A stretch of 64,000 nt of DNA from Epiperipatus broadwayi (Eukaryota; Onychophora; Udeonychophora; Euonychophora; Peripatidae). Positions within the stretch are counted from its first letter, which is position 1, and every line of letters begins with the position of its first letter. The DNA lies in assembly GCA_028023455.1 (NCBI GenBank), contig JAQFVV010012497.1:3100001-3164000 (forward strand), written 5' to 3'. Under the pieces are notes generated by a model. That model made no database searches. It was not told the DNA's origin and saw nothing but the letters and a program-made list of their open reading frames with translations. Positions 1-12,284 of this stretch are shown here, piece after piece. The translations under genes and the position numbers were made by a program.

Positions 1-1400
1 CTAAAGTAAGGCTAAATAAGAATATATTACGATTAGTAAACATCGTGTGATAAAACACTAAAATCTAGTACTGAATTTTGGATGAATATTTTATGTAACA
101 TTTTTGACTTTGCAAGATGAAAAATTTTTTAATATTTTGAGAAATCCATACTCATTATAAAGTTAATTTTGTTTTTCTGTAGAATGTTTTCCTATGAATG
201 TTTTTTTTTTAAAAATAAGATAGTTTAATAATATTAAGGATGAAATATTCTGCTAATAAGTAAATATATTTATAATAAGTTAACCATAATGAGAAACCAA
301 ATGGTAACATTTTTTTAAATTTTGTCTTAAGTATAAATAAAGATATAACTAAAATATAAATTATTTTTTTTTATAACCTAGTAGATAAAAATGTAAGAAT
401 AAAATAAGGATATCCATTGTAAATAGTGTACATAAATTGTTTATTTTATTTGTTATTGTTAATAAACTTTGTTAAAATTTGTTTTTCAAAATTTTTGTGT
501 CTTAATTGTTTATTTCTCCACTTCACTGCATGAAATCACGATATATTCATAACAATTGACACAAATATATAATTTTGCACAAAAAGATAAATAGAAAGTT
601 ATATTTAAGAATTTAAATATTTTATTGGTATTCTTTTAATTAAATAATCATAATTTTATATTATTTTATTGGTCATAAATAAGTTATCACAATAATATAT
701 TGAATTATATGCTATCGGTTGCCACACATATTTTATTTATCAGATTATCATATGCTACCACGTATTTATTATATCATTACATGAAGATATAAGATCATAT
801 TATATTATTTTATTATGGTAATAAAATTATAATAAAAGAAAAGATATACAGTAGTAGTTAAACAATGAAGAATATTATTATTATTATTTATTATTATTAG
901 TTTAAGTGTAGTAGATTATGACATAAAATCCCTTCTCATATTTTACTACGGTATTTTTAAATTAACTTAGAATAAACTTTATGAACCTGAGATTAATTTT
1001 ATTGAGCTAGATTATTACAAATAGAAGATTAAGACTTAATTATTAGTTTAATCTTAGTGAGTAGAAGTTATTAAAGTCGTAAGAATACTATGAGTTTGTT
1101 ATTTGAAATAGTAATAAGGGGGGATAGTGTTCTTATGCCATTGAGGTAGTATCCTGTGGGATATTGGCTCAATGTAATCTATCTTGTCACCTGTATTTTC
1201 ACTTTAAGTCTCATGAAAATATTAAATATTTATTTAATTTATTTTTATAAACTGAAACTTATTCGTATTTTAAATTTGAGCTAGTGAAACATTTTGAATT
1301 TTAATGCTGAATATTTTATTTATTAATTATTAACTGAGCTAGAACCCATTTTATTTTATATCATATACTATTCTGAAGTGAGGATGCACAAGTCAAGGTT
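1..1400. other. AT-rich stretch, no gene seen
   Basis: Homopolymer A/T runs and TA microsatellites dominate. There is no open frame of note and no exon-like segment with convincing splice sites. A slightly GC-richer patch at about 1110-1220 is not recognisable. It probably lies in, or downstream of, the WDR91-like gene on the minus strand. Confidence 0.5.
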
Positions 1401-1521
1401 AGAATATATATATATATATATAAACATTACAAGCATAAAACTAAACTAGTCAATATATAATTAAAATTACCCCAAATCCAAAATTCAACTAGACCAGCAT
1501 AAAAATAATATTAAAACACAA

Positions 1522-1555
1522 CCAAAGGTTTCACTCTACAAGCAGACTTCTCAAG
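1522..1555 (-). other. Hammerhead-like core in PLE tail, copy A
   Basis: On the minus strand, UUGAGAAG is followed by a hairpin (CUGC, loop UUGUA, then GAG where copy B has GCAG), then U-GAAAC. One base is lost from the hairpin relative to copy B, so this copy is probably broken. Layout and position match the motif in the other PLE copies. Confidence 0.45.
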
Positions 1556-1592
1556 TGTAAAGAACTACAAAAACTATACAATATATATAATA

Positions 1593-3161
1593 TTAACCAT
1601 AACCCACAAATCCATTCACTTCCCATCCACCCTTAATATTAAAAGAACTCTTAAATAAGTTAATTGCTTCAGAATAATAAATTTTCAATAATAAAGATTC
1701 TTTAATTCTTCTTTTGATTTCATTTCTCTCAAAGAAGACAACTTTAGCTTCATCAAAATTAATAGTGTGGCCTGTATCTTTTTCATGGACATACAAAGCA
1801 GAACGAAGATATCTATTTTTAACTCTACTTTTATGAACCTTTATCCTTTTATTTAAACTCAAACTACTCTGACCTATGTAAACCTTCTTACAAAATAAAC
1901 AAGGAATAAAATATACTACACCAAAAATTTCTTTTGTTTTATTTAATAAATTATTCAATGTAGCACCCCCTTTCCAAGCAATTTTCTTATTTCCAAACAA
2001 TTTACTATTTCTACATACAATTTTATAAGAAGAGAATTTAAATGGCAAAGATATAAAATCATATTTTTCTTTATCCTTTACATCCTTACAAATATTACTA
2101 TTAAATAAAATACTTTTAACAAATTTATCAGAGTAACCAACCCTCAGGTAATCTTTATAAAATTGACATTTCTGAAACAAAGCTACCCTACTAGAATTAT
2201 TTAATTTATTATTCCTATGACAATAATTCATTAAAGCAGCTATTTTATGAGATACAGACTGATAGCTATAAGGTTTAATTATAGATCTTAATTCTCTACT
2301 TTTAACTAAATGACTGCATAGTAAACAATCAGTTTCTACATTTCTAATCACCAAAAGATCTAAAAATTTTAACTTACCAAAATCTAACCCCCCTCCTAAC
2401 ACAAATTTTATAGAAGGATCAAAACAATTAAACTCATTTACAAATTCCTTCAATTTATCATTCTCAACTACAAATAAACAATCATCAATATATCTGACAA
2501 ATAACTTTACATATAAACAATTCTTTTTAATAATAATTTCCTCTTCCATATAATTAACATAAACTGAACATACTAAAGGAGAAATCTTATAAAAATTACC
2601 TTTATAAATAAAATACATAGAATCTTCCAATAACAAAAGCAAATCTTTAATTACCTTAATTTTATTTTTTGATAAAGAACGTTTCTTAATCAAAACAGAC
2701 ATAAGAACATCAATACTGTTTAACCTATTAACAAACTGATACATATTTTCAATATCTAAACTGCCAAATACCCAATTACTTTCCATTTTAAAATTATTAA
2801 TCTTATCCAAAGCCTCAAAAGAAGAAGAAACTGTGTAATGACCAAAATCAACAAATTGTTTTAAAAAATTATTCAAGAATCTAGAAATACCCTCTACAAC
2901 ACTACCTGTAAAATCAAAAATAAATCTTAAAGGAAAACCATCTTTATGAGTTTTAATATTCACAAACATCTTAGCTGATATGAAATCATTTGGATAGCAT
3001 TTTAAATAATCTACTTTATTAAAAAATTTTAAATTAACCATTTTTTTCATAATATCTATCAATTTTCTTTTAATCAAATTACCTGGATCTTTATCTAAAA
3101 ACATATATTTACCATTATTTAATTCCCTATCTATTTTCTCTTTGAATTCATCTCCTTTCAT
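1593..3161 (-). pseudogene. PLE reverse transcriptase + GIY-YIG endonuclease, truncated
   Basis: 522 codons without a stop, but incomplete. The RT part has the PLE-type motif 'HKDGFPLRFIFDF' (near residue 75), 'SLDIENMY' (RT motif A region, near residue 135) and 'FVRYIDDCLFV', the YxDD catalytic box (near residue 222). The C-terminus has the endonuclease: 'GVVYF' and 'KKVYIGQSS' stand for GIY and YIG, with CxxC before YIG, a downstream Arg/His pair (KRIKVHK) and the catalytic Glu in 'RRIKES'. The N-terminal third of a normal PLE protein is absent, about 11 residues before 'SPLVC' are deleted, and the residues 'DRKTIP' seen before GVVYF in copy B are missing. The frame stayed open despite these deletions, so it is probably recent but inactive. 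Confidence 0.85.
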
Positions 3162-3460
3162 AATGACAAACCTACCAGCTTTGTCTTCACGAGAAATGTC
3201 TAACCTCAGCAGGATTAATCACAAATTTTTCTTTCCTTTTTAAACTTTTAAAAATTAAAGTGGTTGTTTGGGAAAGTTAATAAACTTTATTGCAGTGATA
3301 AAGGGTATGAAAGTAATGCTTCTGATGATAGAGTTGTTAATCTTTCTGATATTAAGCTAAATGATAGAGAATTAGATATTCTTGGTAAAGGCCCTAATTT
3401 TGTTCCATTTCATTCAAAAATATAGTTTTTGATACAATTTCGTCTATTGAGTCTAGTAAT

Positions 3461-4444
3461 TTGAGTGATGAACAGAAAGTTGATATTCAATCGATTTTGA
3501 ATAAAAGTTTAAAAAGGAAAGAAAAAATTGTGATTAATCCTGCTGAGGTTAGACATCTTAAGAATAGGTTAATTGCTAATGATGTAATCATTTCTCGTGA
3601 AGACAAAGCTGGTAGGTTTGTCATTATGAAAGGAGATGAATTAAAAGAGAAAATGGATAGGGAATTAAATAATGGTAAATATATGTTTTTAGATAAAGAT
3701 CCAGGTAATTTGATTAAAAGAAAATTGATAGATATTATGAAGAAAATGGTTAATTTAAAAATTTTTAATAGAGTAGATTATTTAAAATGCTATCCAAATG
3801 ATTTCATATCAGCTAAGATGTTTGTGAATATTAAATCTCATAAAGATGGTTTTCCTTTAAGATTTATTTTTGATTTTACAGGTAGTGTTGTAGAGGGTAT
3901 TTCTAGATTCTTGAATAATTTTTTAAAACAATTTGTTGATTTTGGTCATTACACAGTTTCTTCTTCTTTTGAGGCTTTTGATAAGATTAATAATTTTAAA
4001 ATGGAAAGTAATTGGGTATTTGGCAGTTTAGATATTGAAAATATGTATCAGTCTGTTAATAGGTTAAGCAGTATTGATGTTCTTATGTCTGTTTTGATTA
4101 AGAAAAGTTCTTTATCAAAAAATAAAATTAAGGTAATTAAAGATTTGCTTTTGTTATTGGAAGATTCTATGTATTTTACTTATAAAGGTAATTTTTATAA
4201 GATTAAGGAAAGATGGATAATAGGTTATATTATTTCTCCTTTAGTATGTTCAGTTTATATTAATTATATGGAAGAGGAAATTATTATTAAAAAGAATTGT
4301 TTATATGTAAAGTTATTTGTCAGATATATTGATGATTGTTTATTTGTAGTTGAGAATGATAAATTGAAGGAATTTGTAAATGAGTTTAATTGTTTTGATC
4401 CTTCTATAAAATTTGTGTTAGAAGGAGATGGGGGGGGGGGTTAG
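3461..4444 (+). pseudogene. PLE reverse transcriptase part, frameshifted at a poly-G run
   Basis: 327 codons covering most of the RT domain: 'SHKDGFPLRFIFDF', 'SLDIENMYQ', 'SPLVCSVYINYM' and the catalytic 'FVRYIDDCLFV'. The frame is lost at about 4429-4440, where a run of ten G replaces the shorter G run at the same place in copy A, a homopolymer frameshift. The start codon is arbitrary, because related sequence continues upstream in other frames (3300-3460). Residues 'KERWIIGYI', deleted in copy A, are retained here. Confidence 0.8.
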
Positions 4445-4473
4445 ATTTTGGTAAATTAAAATTTTTAGATCTT

Positions 4474-5243
4474 TTGGTGATTAGAAATGTAGAAACTAAT
4501 TGTTTACTATGCAGTCATTTAGTTAAAAGTAGAGAATTAAGATCTATAATTAAACCTTATAGCTATCAGTCTGTATCTCATAAAGTAGCTGCTTTAAGGA
4601 ATTATTGTCATAGGAATAATAAATTAAATAATTCTAGTAGGGTAGCTTTGTTTCAGAAATGTCAATTTTATAAAGATTACCTGAGGGTTGGTTACTCTGA
4701 TAAATTTGTTAAAAGTATTTTATTTAATAGTAATATTTGTAAGGATAAAGAAAAATATGATTTTATTTCTTTGCCATTTAAATTCTCTTCTTATAAAATT
4801 GTATGTAGAAATAGTAAATTGTTTGGAAATAAGAAAATTGCTTGGAAAAGGGGTGTTACATTGAATAATTTATTAAATAATACAAAAGAAATTTTTGATA
4901 GAAAGACTATTCCTGGTGTAGTATATTTTATCCCTTGTTTATTTTGTAAGAAGGTATACATAGATCAGAGTAGTTTGAGTTTAAATGAAAGGATAAAGGT
5001 TCATAAAAGTAGAGTTAAAATAGATATCTTAGTTTTGCTTTGTATGTCCATGAAAAAGATACAGGCCACACTATTAATTTTGATGAAGCTAAGGTTGTCT
5101 TCTTTGAGAGAAATGGAATCAAAAGAAGAATTCAAGAATCTTTATTATTGAAAATTTATTATTCTGAAGCAATTAACTTATTTAAGAGTTCTTTTAATAT
5201 TAAGGGTGGATGGGAAGTGAATGGATTTGTGGATAATGGTTAA
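4474..5243 (+). pseudogene. PLE C-terminal part with GIY-YIG endonuclease, broken
   Basis: Continuation of the copy B protein after the poly-G frameshift. It runs in one frame to about 5030 and then in another (5040-5243, 'YVHEKDTGHTINFDEAKVV'), so a second frameshift lies near 5020-5040. The endonuclease motif reads 'GVVYFIPCLFCKKVYIDQSS'. The Gly of YIG is changed to Asp, which should damage the nuclease even if the frame were intact. The catalytic Glu region reads 'RRIQES'. Confidence 0.8.
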
Positions 5244-5280
5244 TATTATATATATTGTATAATTTTTGTAGTTCTTTACA

Positions 5281-5315
5281 CTTGAGAAGTCTGCTTGTAG
5301 CAGTGAAACCTTTGG
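5281..5315 (+). other. Hammerhead-like core in PLE tail, copy B
   Basis: About 40 bases after the PLE stop codon: CUUGAGAAG, then a perfect hairpin (CUGC, loop UUGUA, GCAG), then U-GAAAC and CUUUGG. This is the order of a hammerhead core (CUGANGA box, stem II, GAAA), although the first box deviates from CUGAUGA. Type I hammerheads with a very short stem III are known in PLE terminal repeats. I could not identify a convincing stem I. Confidence 0.5.
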
Positions 5316-5409
5316 TTGTGTTTTAATATTATTTTTATGCTGGTCTAGTTGAACTTTGGATTTGGGGTAATTTTAATTTTATATATATATAAATTATATT
5401 TGAGATAGT

Positions 5410-6000
5410 GAGATCCAATCAGTTGGATTTAAATTTAGTTGATAGTTTTTATTTGGGCGAGGAAACTCTTTCATGTGGACAATAGTTTGATTATTTTATT
5501 ACATTTATTAATACAAGTTGGTCTTTTCAAAATTTCTATGGCCTTTCTAAACATTCTTTGATGATAATTGTTACATCTGAATAAAATAGGACTATGGTTT
5601 TGGATAAATCTATGTGATGGCCAATGTCTAAAAAATAGACAACAAATGCTGATGGTAATAAGTGATGTCATCTTTTCTAGCATTAATATGACAACTTCTT
5701 CCTATATATGTGGTCTGGAATACTTATTCTATAATTTAACATTCTACTCCTTTTTACAATTCTTAATTAATTTTTTTATATCTTTCTACATTTTGCAATG
5801 ATCATATAATTAAACTTTGTCAATAGCAAAAGTTATTTTGCTGAAATATTGGTAATTGCATACCTTAATATTCAATAAAATTGTTCCTGAAAGTTTCTAT
5901 GAATTATAATACAACTTATGCCCATGAAAACTTTTATTATGCTCATTATATAAAATATATATATATATATAATGCTATTACTCTTCAATACCTGTATTCC
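5410..6000. other. No gene seen
   Basis: Flank of the PLE pair. Short open frames on both strands at 5471-5801 overlap each other and show no known motif. TA microsatellites occur near 5950. Confidence 0.4.
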
Positions 6001-6008
6001 TTCGAAGT

Positions 6009-6148
6009 TATATATGTAATCTTGTAATTAAATATTAATAAATACAGTAAAATAAATATATATAAAGTACAACTTTATATTTATTTATTTATTTATTTAT
6101 ATATTTTACTGTATTTATTAATATTTAATTACAATATTACATATATAA
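6009..6148. repeat. AT-rich palindrome
   Basis: Arms at about 6009-6063 and 6088-6148 are near-perfect reverse complements, around a (TATT)n-like centre. Both arms carry the words ACAGTAAAATA/TATTTTACTGT and AATATTAATAAATACAG. Confidence 0.75.
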
Positions 6149-6194
6149 TCAAAACAAGTTATAAATTTCGTAACTTGCCTTAAGCTTGCATTTT

Positions 6195-6274
6195 ATGATC
6201 ACTAAATGGACCTTTACCAATAACTCCTAACAAACCTTGTTAGGAGATATTGGTAAAGCTCCATCTAGTGATCA
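6195..6274. repeat. Short hairpin element (foldback family 1)
   Basis: Arms 6195-6229 and 6238-6274 pair with few mismatches (ATGATCACTAAATGGA against TCCATCTAGTGATCAT). The end sequence and the preceding AACAAGTTAT...CGTAACTTGC resemble the larger hairpin at 48729-49014, so both may be members of one foldback/MITE family. Confidence 0.65.
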
Positions 6275-6659
6275 TATAGATATAAAAGCTAATATCTTTA
6301 CATGAGAAATGGAAATAATTAAAATTCCTACTTATAGGTAATATATGTATTTGTTCAAAATGAGTGACACCTCTCTTACATAAATAAGATTTTGTTTCTT
6401 TCTAAATTGTGGATGGTAATACTGAAAGAGCATTACATATTATAATAATTTTGAAATTAAAATTATTACTGGATCAATGATTATGTTGCAGAAATTAATA
6501 ATGATTTAAAAACTAAAATTATTGTTGTGTTTGGCTAAATTTACAGGTTGGTTCCAAACCAATAAACAGACAAATAATGACACTACTCAACAATTAATAT
6601 GTATAATTTATTAGTGATAAAAATATACACACATGTTAGTTAACATATAAATATGGTCT

Positions 6660-7062
6660 ATGCAATTTAATGCTGAGATAGTTGTGCTGAGTAATGGAAC
6701 TCACTTCCAGCTATATAAGTAGCCTGCCTCGAGTTGCTGCAGATGTAGCAGTTTCCGGACCTTAGGTGGACCTGCCTCACTGCATGGACGTCGCGATAAT
6801 GACTAGAGAAAATACTTTTGCTGATGATAGGTTTATTGGAGAGCACTTCAGTGGTTCAGGTTAACAGAAGTAATTGCTCTCTACCTTGCCACCAAAAAGG
6901 CTGACTATTTAATGGCAGATCCCCTACTTTACTGGAAACATACAGATTATGTGTGCGAACCCCAACGAAGGATTTATCCCATTGGATAGCGATTGGGTGC
7001 TAGCCAATCAGGCAAGGAATCTGGAATAGTCCACTTCTAAAGGCAAGATCAGATATGACAAT
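6660..7062. other. GC-richer island of unknown nature
   Basis: Base composition rises clearly against the flanks. It contains TATATAAG at about 6711, a possible core promoter, and CCAAT-like words near 6995-7010. No long open frame exists on either strand. It could be an old LTR or a retroelement 5' region. I do not recognise it. Confidence 0.3.
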
Positions 7063-7114
7063 TATCATAGAGAATGAATTAATAATTTATATATCATGTG
7101 TGTATAGATACTAC

Positions 7115-7745
7115 TGGCATCATTATTTTCAACTATTATCAATCAATTGCAGAATGGAGATCTCTTTAAATTTAATCCAGTTATTCTGATCCATAGACTC
7201 TCTTTTGCTCATTTTGCCAGCTACCTTCCTTATTTCATCACACAAATGGTCTCTTTCTAAGTCTTTTACAATTACTTGGGATTCAGTCTAAGTTTTCCAA
7301 TTGTCCAAAATGTCCAGCCCAGCCTCATTTTAGTCTATTCATTCTTTCAGTGATGACAATATCTGTTTGTTCCATGATTCACATATTTCACTTTTGATTC
7401 CTTCTTGTTATTTCTACATATACATCTCTTCATACTATGTTGGTCTAACGACTATGGCTAAGTCTTAGATCCATATGTAAGAACTGATAAAACAAATCTA
7501 TCAAAAAAATTTTTTTTCAGACATATATGTTTTTAATATTGAGTCATTTCTTCCAAAAGCATTCCATCCAAATTTAATGCTCTAATTAATTTCATCCATC
7601 ATCTTTCTATCTATAGTAATAATAGGACTAAGGAGATAATCATAAATTTCTTCTAATTTCTGATTATCAATCTCAATTTTTTTTCTTCTACGAAATTTAA
7701 TTGAACATTACTTTAATCTTCTTAAATTATTACTTCGCTAAATGT
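7115..7745 (-). mobile_element. RTE/BovB-like LINE 3' remnant
   Basis: The minus strand matches the last ~600 bases of the RTE-type element at 57640-60551. It has pieces equivalent to the RT thumb ('DEIN.SIKFGWNAFGRND') and the C-terminal segment, and ends in CATTATTTTCAACTATTATCAATC at the 3' boundary. Many stops and frameshifts. Truncated at its 5' end, as is usual for LINEs. Confidence 0.65.
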
Positions 7746-7749
7746 TATA

Positions 7750-10100
7750 AACTAATATATATATATATAAGCTATGTGTACAGATAATGAAGCTAAAAAA
7801 TATATATTTAAAAGTGAAATTTTAATTTACTAAAATATAAAGCCATTAAATTATAGAGCTTAGGCTTTCAAGAGACTATTTGCTCTCATACTCATCGCTG
7901 CCGTTCACTTTTAAACATATATTTTCTAGCTTCATTATTATTAGTTTAGTCTTCTTAGTATTTGTCTTTAGTCAAATTTTTTATTTACATCTTATAACTC
8001 TTGTAAAATTTCTTAAAGCTCTGATCATTGTTTGTAAACACAGCCAATACTATACGTGTATGTATATATTGTCGTAGAATCATTATTGATGATGATGATC
8101 ATACATTCATTGTTGCATACATATAAAATAAAACACAAGTTATCATAAAAATAAAGAATTAAATAGATGATATGAATATTTAGAGAGTTTGGCTTTATTA
8201 TTTTTTATATATGAGTATATATAATATATTCATGAGAAATATAAGAAATAGTTGCAATCAATTATTTAATTAAGTATTAAATTTCGAAAGAACTAAATTC
8301 TTATAAATTTATTTTTTTCAAGATTTTAAAACAATAGAAAGTTAATAAATTGTTTTTTTTTTTTTTTTTGAAAAAATAATGAGTAGCTAAAAGTAATTAA
8401 AAATATAACTTCTTTTTTCTTAACTAAAAAAAAAAGATCCTGGAAAAATCTACAAAAACCCAATAGTTTTTTAGTTCAAAGAGGGGGTGTGTGTGGATTA
8501 CAGCATAGAAAGAATTGTAAAAAGCTTGCGATTCACAAAAAATAACTGATCAGATTGTAAGTCAATCACTGGAGAGCCTGAAAGATGCAGTACTAATAAA
8601 CCCCCAAGAATTTATCATTCAAGCATTCTATAGGACTTTCAAATTTTTTTATATATCTGGCTAAAGAAACCTAAATTCTGAGTTTGCTTAAAACTAATGT
8701 CTTTCAAGATCATCCCCGCCTATAATGATATCTGTATCTCTAAATATTTATCTTATAAAAAAAAATTATCCATATATAAATTCATTAACTAACTCTCTGA
8801 TCAACTTTTATCTTCTCAAAGTAACAATGACTATTATTAAAATTTCATTGTCTACTAACATCAACAAGAACCTGCATTTTATTTGGGATAGTAAAAAAAC
8901 TGCTTTTCTTTAAAAAAAAATGTAAACAAAATATTGTTGTGGTAGTTTTATTTTCATTTAAAAATAATTATAAATTTATTTAAATTAACACATTTAGTTT
9001 CATTTTTGTATGAGAAATCAAATTTGCTTTAATTAATTTAAAATAAATCAACAACATTTTTTAAAAAAAATATAGATACATATCAATACTATACATTAAT
9101 AACATGTAGTAATAACTAAATAATGCACTTACAATTACATTTACAGCTTAAAGAATCTTTATATTCTCAGATGAGAATATAAGGAAGTTAGTTGCATTCT
9201 GGTCATTCTATAATCCTAAGGATATTTATAATCATTATAATATACCGAACTCATAATATGCAAGAATAGAAATAGATTACAAAAGTACAGGTTCACATAA
9301 AAGACTCTACAATCTCAATAAGATCAATAAAGTGATCTCCTGGATATTCGCTATGTCAAATAGCTATTATTTAAATAAACATTTGGCTTAGAAAATAATA
9401 AGAATGAAATGTTCAAACTAAAATAAATCATCATGATTAATTTAGAACATTTATGTCTTTAGATTTCTAATTAATAATAGGCATAATGCTGCTAATCTTA
9501 AATATTAAAATGACATTTAAAATATAACTAGAAAATGATTAAACTACTTATGTTTATTCTTTCATTTATATAAGTTATCCATACTATTTGTAATAACTGA
9601 ATTAATCCCTACTTGGGTATAACCTCAGGAGAGAAGATTTGATGATAATTATTATGTTTTTTTCTAATTTTAACATTATTAAATTCTACAATTTATTTTG
9701 GTGGCTTGAATTTCTCATAAACATTCATATCCCCCTTCCCCCAAGAGCAAGATGTTGAGTTTTGCCATAATTCTTGTTTAAAAAATTTGCTACCTTGTGT
9801 TAGTTGGATTATAATAATTAATTTAATTTTGAATTATTATTCTGCAATCTTTTATTATCTATCTTGATCTTATATAAATCCAAAAAATTTAAAAATTAAT
9901 CCAAAAATGAAATAAATCCACAAAAATACTTCATAAATTTTCAACAAGATAAAGATAATGAGCCATCCAAGGCGGTTTCCAAATGGCCATTTAATAATCA
10001 CCACTCATTGAAATAATTTTCTGTTACCTTCTTAATAGCTTTAACATAATTACAGTATAGTATAATTACAACACCAACATTACATGCACTTGGCTTACAC
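7750..10100. other. AT-rich intronic-type DNA, no gene seen
   Basis: Searched on the minus strand for the next WDR91-like exon (phase 0) without success. Contents: TA runs, a poly-T at 8351-8369, and a small perfect hairpin at 9161-9183. The short open frames at 7880 and 8725 look fortuitous. Confidence 0.45.
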
Positions 10101-10109
10101 ATTGTATCA

Positions 10110-10395
10110 GCTTGAGGAATCAATAGAAATCAGATGCTAATGCCTAATAAATACCTATCTAGTGCTGCTCTCTATATATTCCCAGATTACTTTCTAGCTT
10201 ATGGTTTTTATTAGAAAGAAATTTTAGACCTAAAATTCCTCACTGATGAAAGCCATATGCTAAAAATTAATCTGGAGATATGGATAGGAAAGTATGGGAT
10301 AAAGATTTATTAAGCATTATCATCTGGTATCTATTCATATCTCAATCTTATACTAGATAGCAGAATTGAAGAAGGAGAAATAGACTTTCTCCTTA
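10110..10395. repeat. Foldback family 5, copy 1
   Basis: Left arm (about 10112-10245) and right arm (about 10255-10390) are imperfect reverse complements: 'CAGATGCTAATGCCTAATAA' pairs with the region ending TTAAGCATTATCATCTGG. The arm is shared with 34.9, 35.4, 39.6, 42.7, 50.6 and 54.1 kb. Confidence 0.6.
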
Positions 10396-10513
10396 TATAA
10401 TAATTACTTACTGTTCAATCCTAAAATTGCAATACAAATGTTTTATAAACCTTTTTAATATTAAAACTTATTTTAAAATTAAAATTAAATTACCAATATA
10501 AATAAATTCTTAC

Positions 10514-10601
10514 AATTCGCTCAGATTTGCTGGCCCACTCCAGTGATAAGATATTTTTTGACATAACTGTTGTAATTGTTTTCAAACTCGGGGTCCATAT
10601 T
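10514..10601 (-). CDS. WDR91: WDR91-like gene, WD40 exon (88 nt)
   Basis: Internal exon of a WD40 protein on the minus strand. The acceptor is ...ATTTTAG|AATATGG (after 10602) and the donor ATT|GTAAGAATT (at 10513). Joined to the exon at 17343-17249 it completes the codon AA|A and reads 'EGVIKIWTPSLKTITTVM' then 'ILSLEWASKSERI', ending in phase 0. From memory, vertebrate WDR91 reads 'DGVIKVW' and 'LLSLEWATKRDRL' at the same place, with near-identical spacing. WDR91 is an endosomal Rab7-linked protein that lowers phosphatidylinositol 3-phosphate on early endosomes. The IKIW ends one WD40 blade and LSLEW starts the next. The remaining propeller exons should lie further left and were not found. 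Confidence 0.85.
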
Positions 10602-11300
10602 CTAAAATATATTATTGAAAATTTTAAGAAACAAAAAACAAAGTAAATCTTATATTTGATATATGTAATATACATAAAACAAGATGATTAAAACTATAAA
10701 ATTTTATTAAATACGAAGGGGGGGGGGGCACAACCATCCTGCTGACTTTAGCGTCCATTCCTCTGGGACTTGCTCCACTGATCTACATCCTTTTGGAGGT
10801 TATAAAAAAATATTTATTTCTAGCAGTTCTTTCCATATAATACGTATATAGGACGCTTTTGGAATTCCAACATTACATTAAAAAAAGGATATATGTCGGA
10901 TTTACCCCCCCCCTTCATTTAATTAACACATTACATAAAATCATAGTTTATGATTTTTTGCAAAACTTCTTAGTTTCTGACATGTTTTCTAATTTTATTT
11001 CTGAATGCAGATTACTTTTTGACAAAGAAAATAAAGATTGAAAGAATGTAATAACAAAGAGATTATTAACAATGCTTTCATAATATTTTTTTCAAAGATA
11101 AAAAAAAAAAAATGCTGAAAGATTTTAAAATATCTTAAGCTTTTCCCAACTTTAAAATCATCACTTCTATGTTATATATATAAAGATTCTAGAAGAACAT
11201 GTAATTTAAGGAAATTAAAAAAACAAAACTTTACATTTTAACAAACTTACTTACAAAATTAAATTCTATCCCCCCGCACCCTCATTTAATAAGTTGAATT
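10602..11300. other. Intron, no gene seen
   Basis: Intron of the WDR91-like gene. It holds poly-G and poly-C runs at about 10720 and 10905 and a small GC-richer patch at 10730-10800 that could be a scrap of retroelement. The frame at 10859-11041 shows no motif. Confidence 0.4.
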
Positions 11301-11303
11301 AAT

Positions 11304-11930
11304 TGAACTCAGACTTTCAAGTTCCTCACAATCATCCACTCCATCTTATACAACTGATACACATGACCACATAATAAATGATCTCCAATATTGTATTTCA
11401 TGTTGAACCAGCACTCTTTCACTTGGTCCAGATCACCATTTCATACATATATATATAATCAGTGCTCAGTTTATATTAAGATAGCAAATCTTCAAACTTT
11501 ACTGGATAAGCTTCAATATTCTCTATCTTCCATCCTTCTATGTGTATTTAAATGGACATATTAAGATCCTATATGTGAGGGGTCCAAATGACTTAAGGTC
11601 AACATGGGTATGATAATAATATTGGCAGTAACAAGGGCTTTGAGTGTTCCATCTTTGGATTTTCACTGATATAGATGGCTGAAGAGTTGGAGGGTGAAAA
11701 TTAAAGCTTGTCCATTAAAATATGAAGAATGAGCACTGATTGTATATATGGGTAGGAGATAGTGATCTGGACCAACTGATGAGTGTTGGTTCAGCATGAA
11801 ATACATATATTGGAAATCATCTATCTTTTTCACATATATGAGAACATGTGTATTGATTGTATAAGATGGAGTCGATGGCTATGGGGAGCTTCGATGGCTA
11901 TAGGGAGATTGAAAGTCTGAGTTCAAGTCC
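11304..11930. repeat. Foldback family 2 (tRNA-like ends), copy 1
   Basis: Two long imperfect inverted arms. The left end reads GAACTCAGACTTTCAAG and the right end CTTGAAAG/GATTGAAAGTCTGAGTTCAAGTCC. Both ends carry a B-box-like word (GAGTTCAAGTCC; consensus GGTTCRANTCC) facing inward on opposite strands. The arms also share 'CTGGACCAACTGATGAGTG' and 'AGCAAATCTTCA'. Related copies at 16199-16376 and 44337-45022. Confidence 0.65.
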
Positions 11931-12284
11931 TTTCTAATTACATTAAATTTAGTATAGACAATATACTTGTATTTATGTTGCATTAAGTAACATACATTTA
12001 ATTGTGTCAGGGTAAGTTTATTGTTAAATAATTATTAATACTTTTTTAGATTGTTATATTTTTCCTACAGGTGCTTTGTTTCTTTGTTCATTTTTATAAG
12101 AGTGGCCATTATAGATGTTTATCAACAATTTGCATCCAGGATTTTTATCATTTTAAAGATACAGAGTAGCTATAATCATAGGGTTCATAGTTCAGGAGTT
12201 CATAATCAAAAATCAGAAATGATGAAGTAGAACCAAGCTCCTTTAATTGCAATGAAAAATAGTATCAATAACTAATATTCTTAA

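Larger units (their letters stand above)
1455..3252 (-). mobile_element. Penelope-like element, copy A (left arm of inverted pair)
   Basis: A Penelope-like retroelement read on the minus strand. It carries the reverse transcriptase and GIY-YIG endonuclease frame (3161-1593), then a 3' tail that reaches the TA-rich flank near 1455. The whole unit is repeated in inverted orientation at 3505-5386 with high similarity, including the tail. Compared with that copy it lacks the N-terminal coding part and has small deletions. One, around 3200, removes about 34 bases of the conserved start region. Another removes the segment between 'GNFYKI' and 'SPLVCS'. PLEs are a class of retroelement distinct from LINEs and LTR elements and often leave truncated or inverted copies. 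Confidence 0.85.
3270..5386 (+). mobile_element. Penelope-like element, copy B (right arm of inverted pair)
   Basis: The plus-strand sister of copy A. It extends further upstream: 3300-3460 still encodes the conserved PLE N-terminal segment ('LNDRELDILGKGPNFVPF' in one frame), missing from copy A. The 3' tail after 5243 (5244-5386) mirrors 1455-1592. The two copies meet head to head around 3253-3500, forming an imperfect palindrome of almost 4 kb. Several frame breaks show it is inactive. Confidence 0.85.

Noticed and set aside
3318-3335. CTGATGATAG in the PLE copy B 5' region as a hammerhead core
   Set aside because: No stem II and GAAA follow at the right spacing; it lies in coding-derived sequence.
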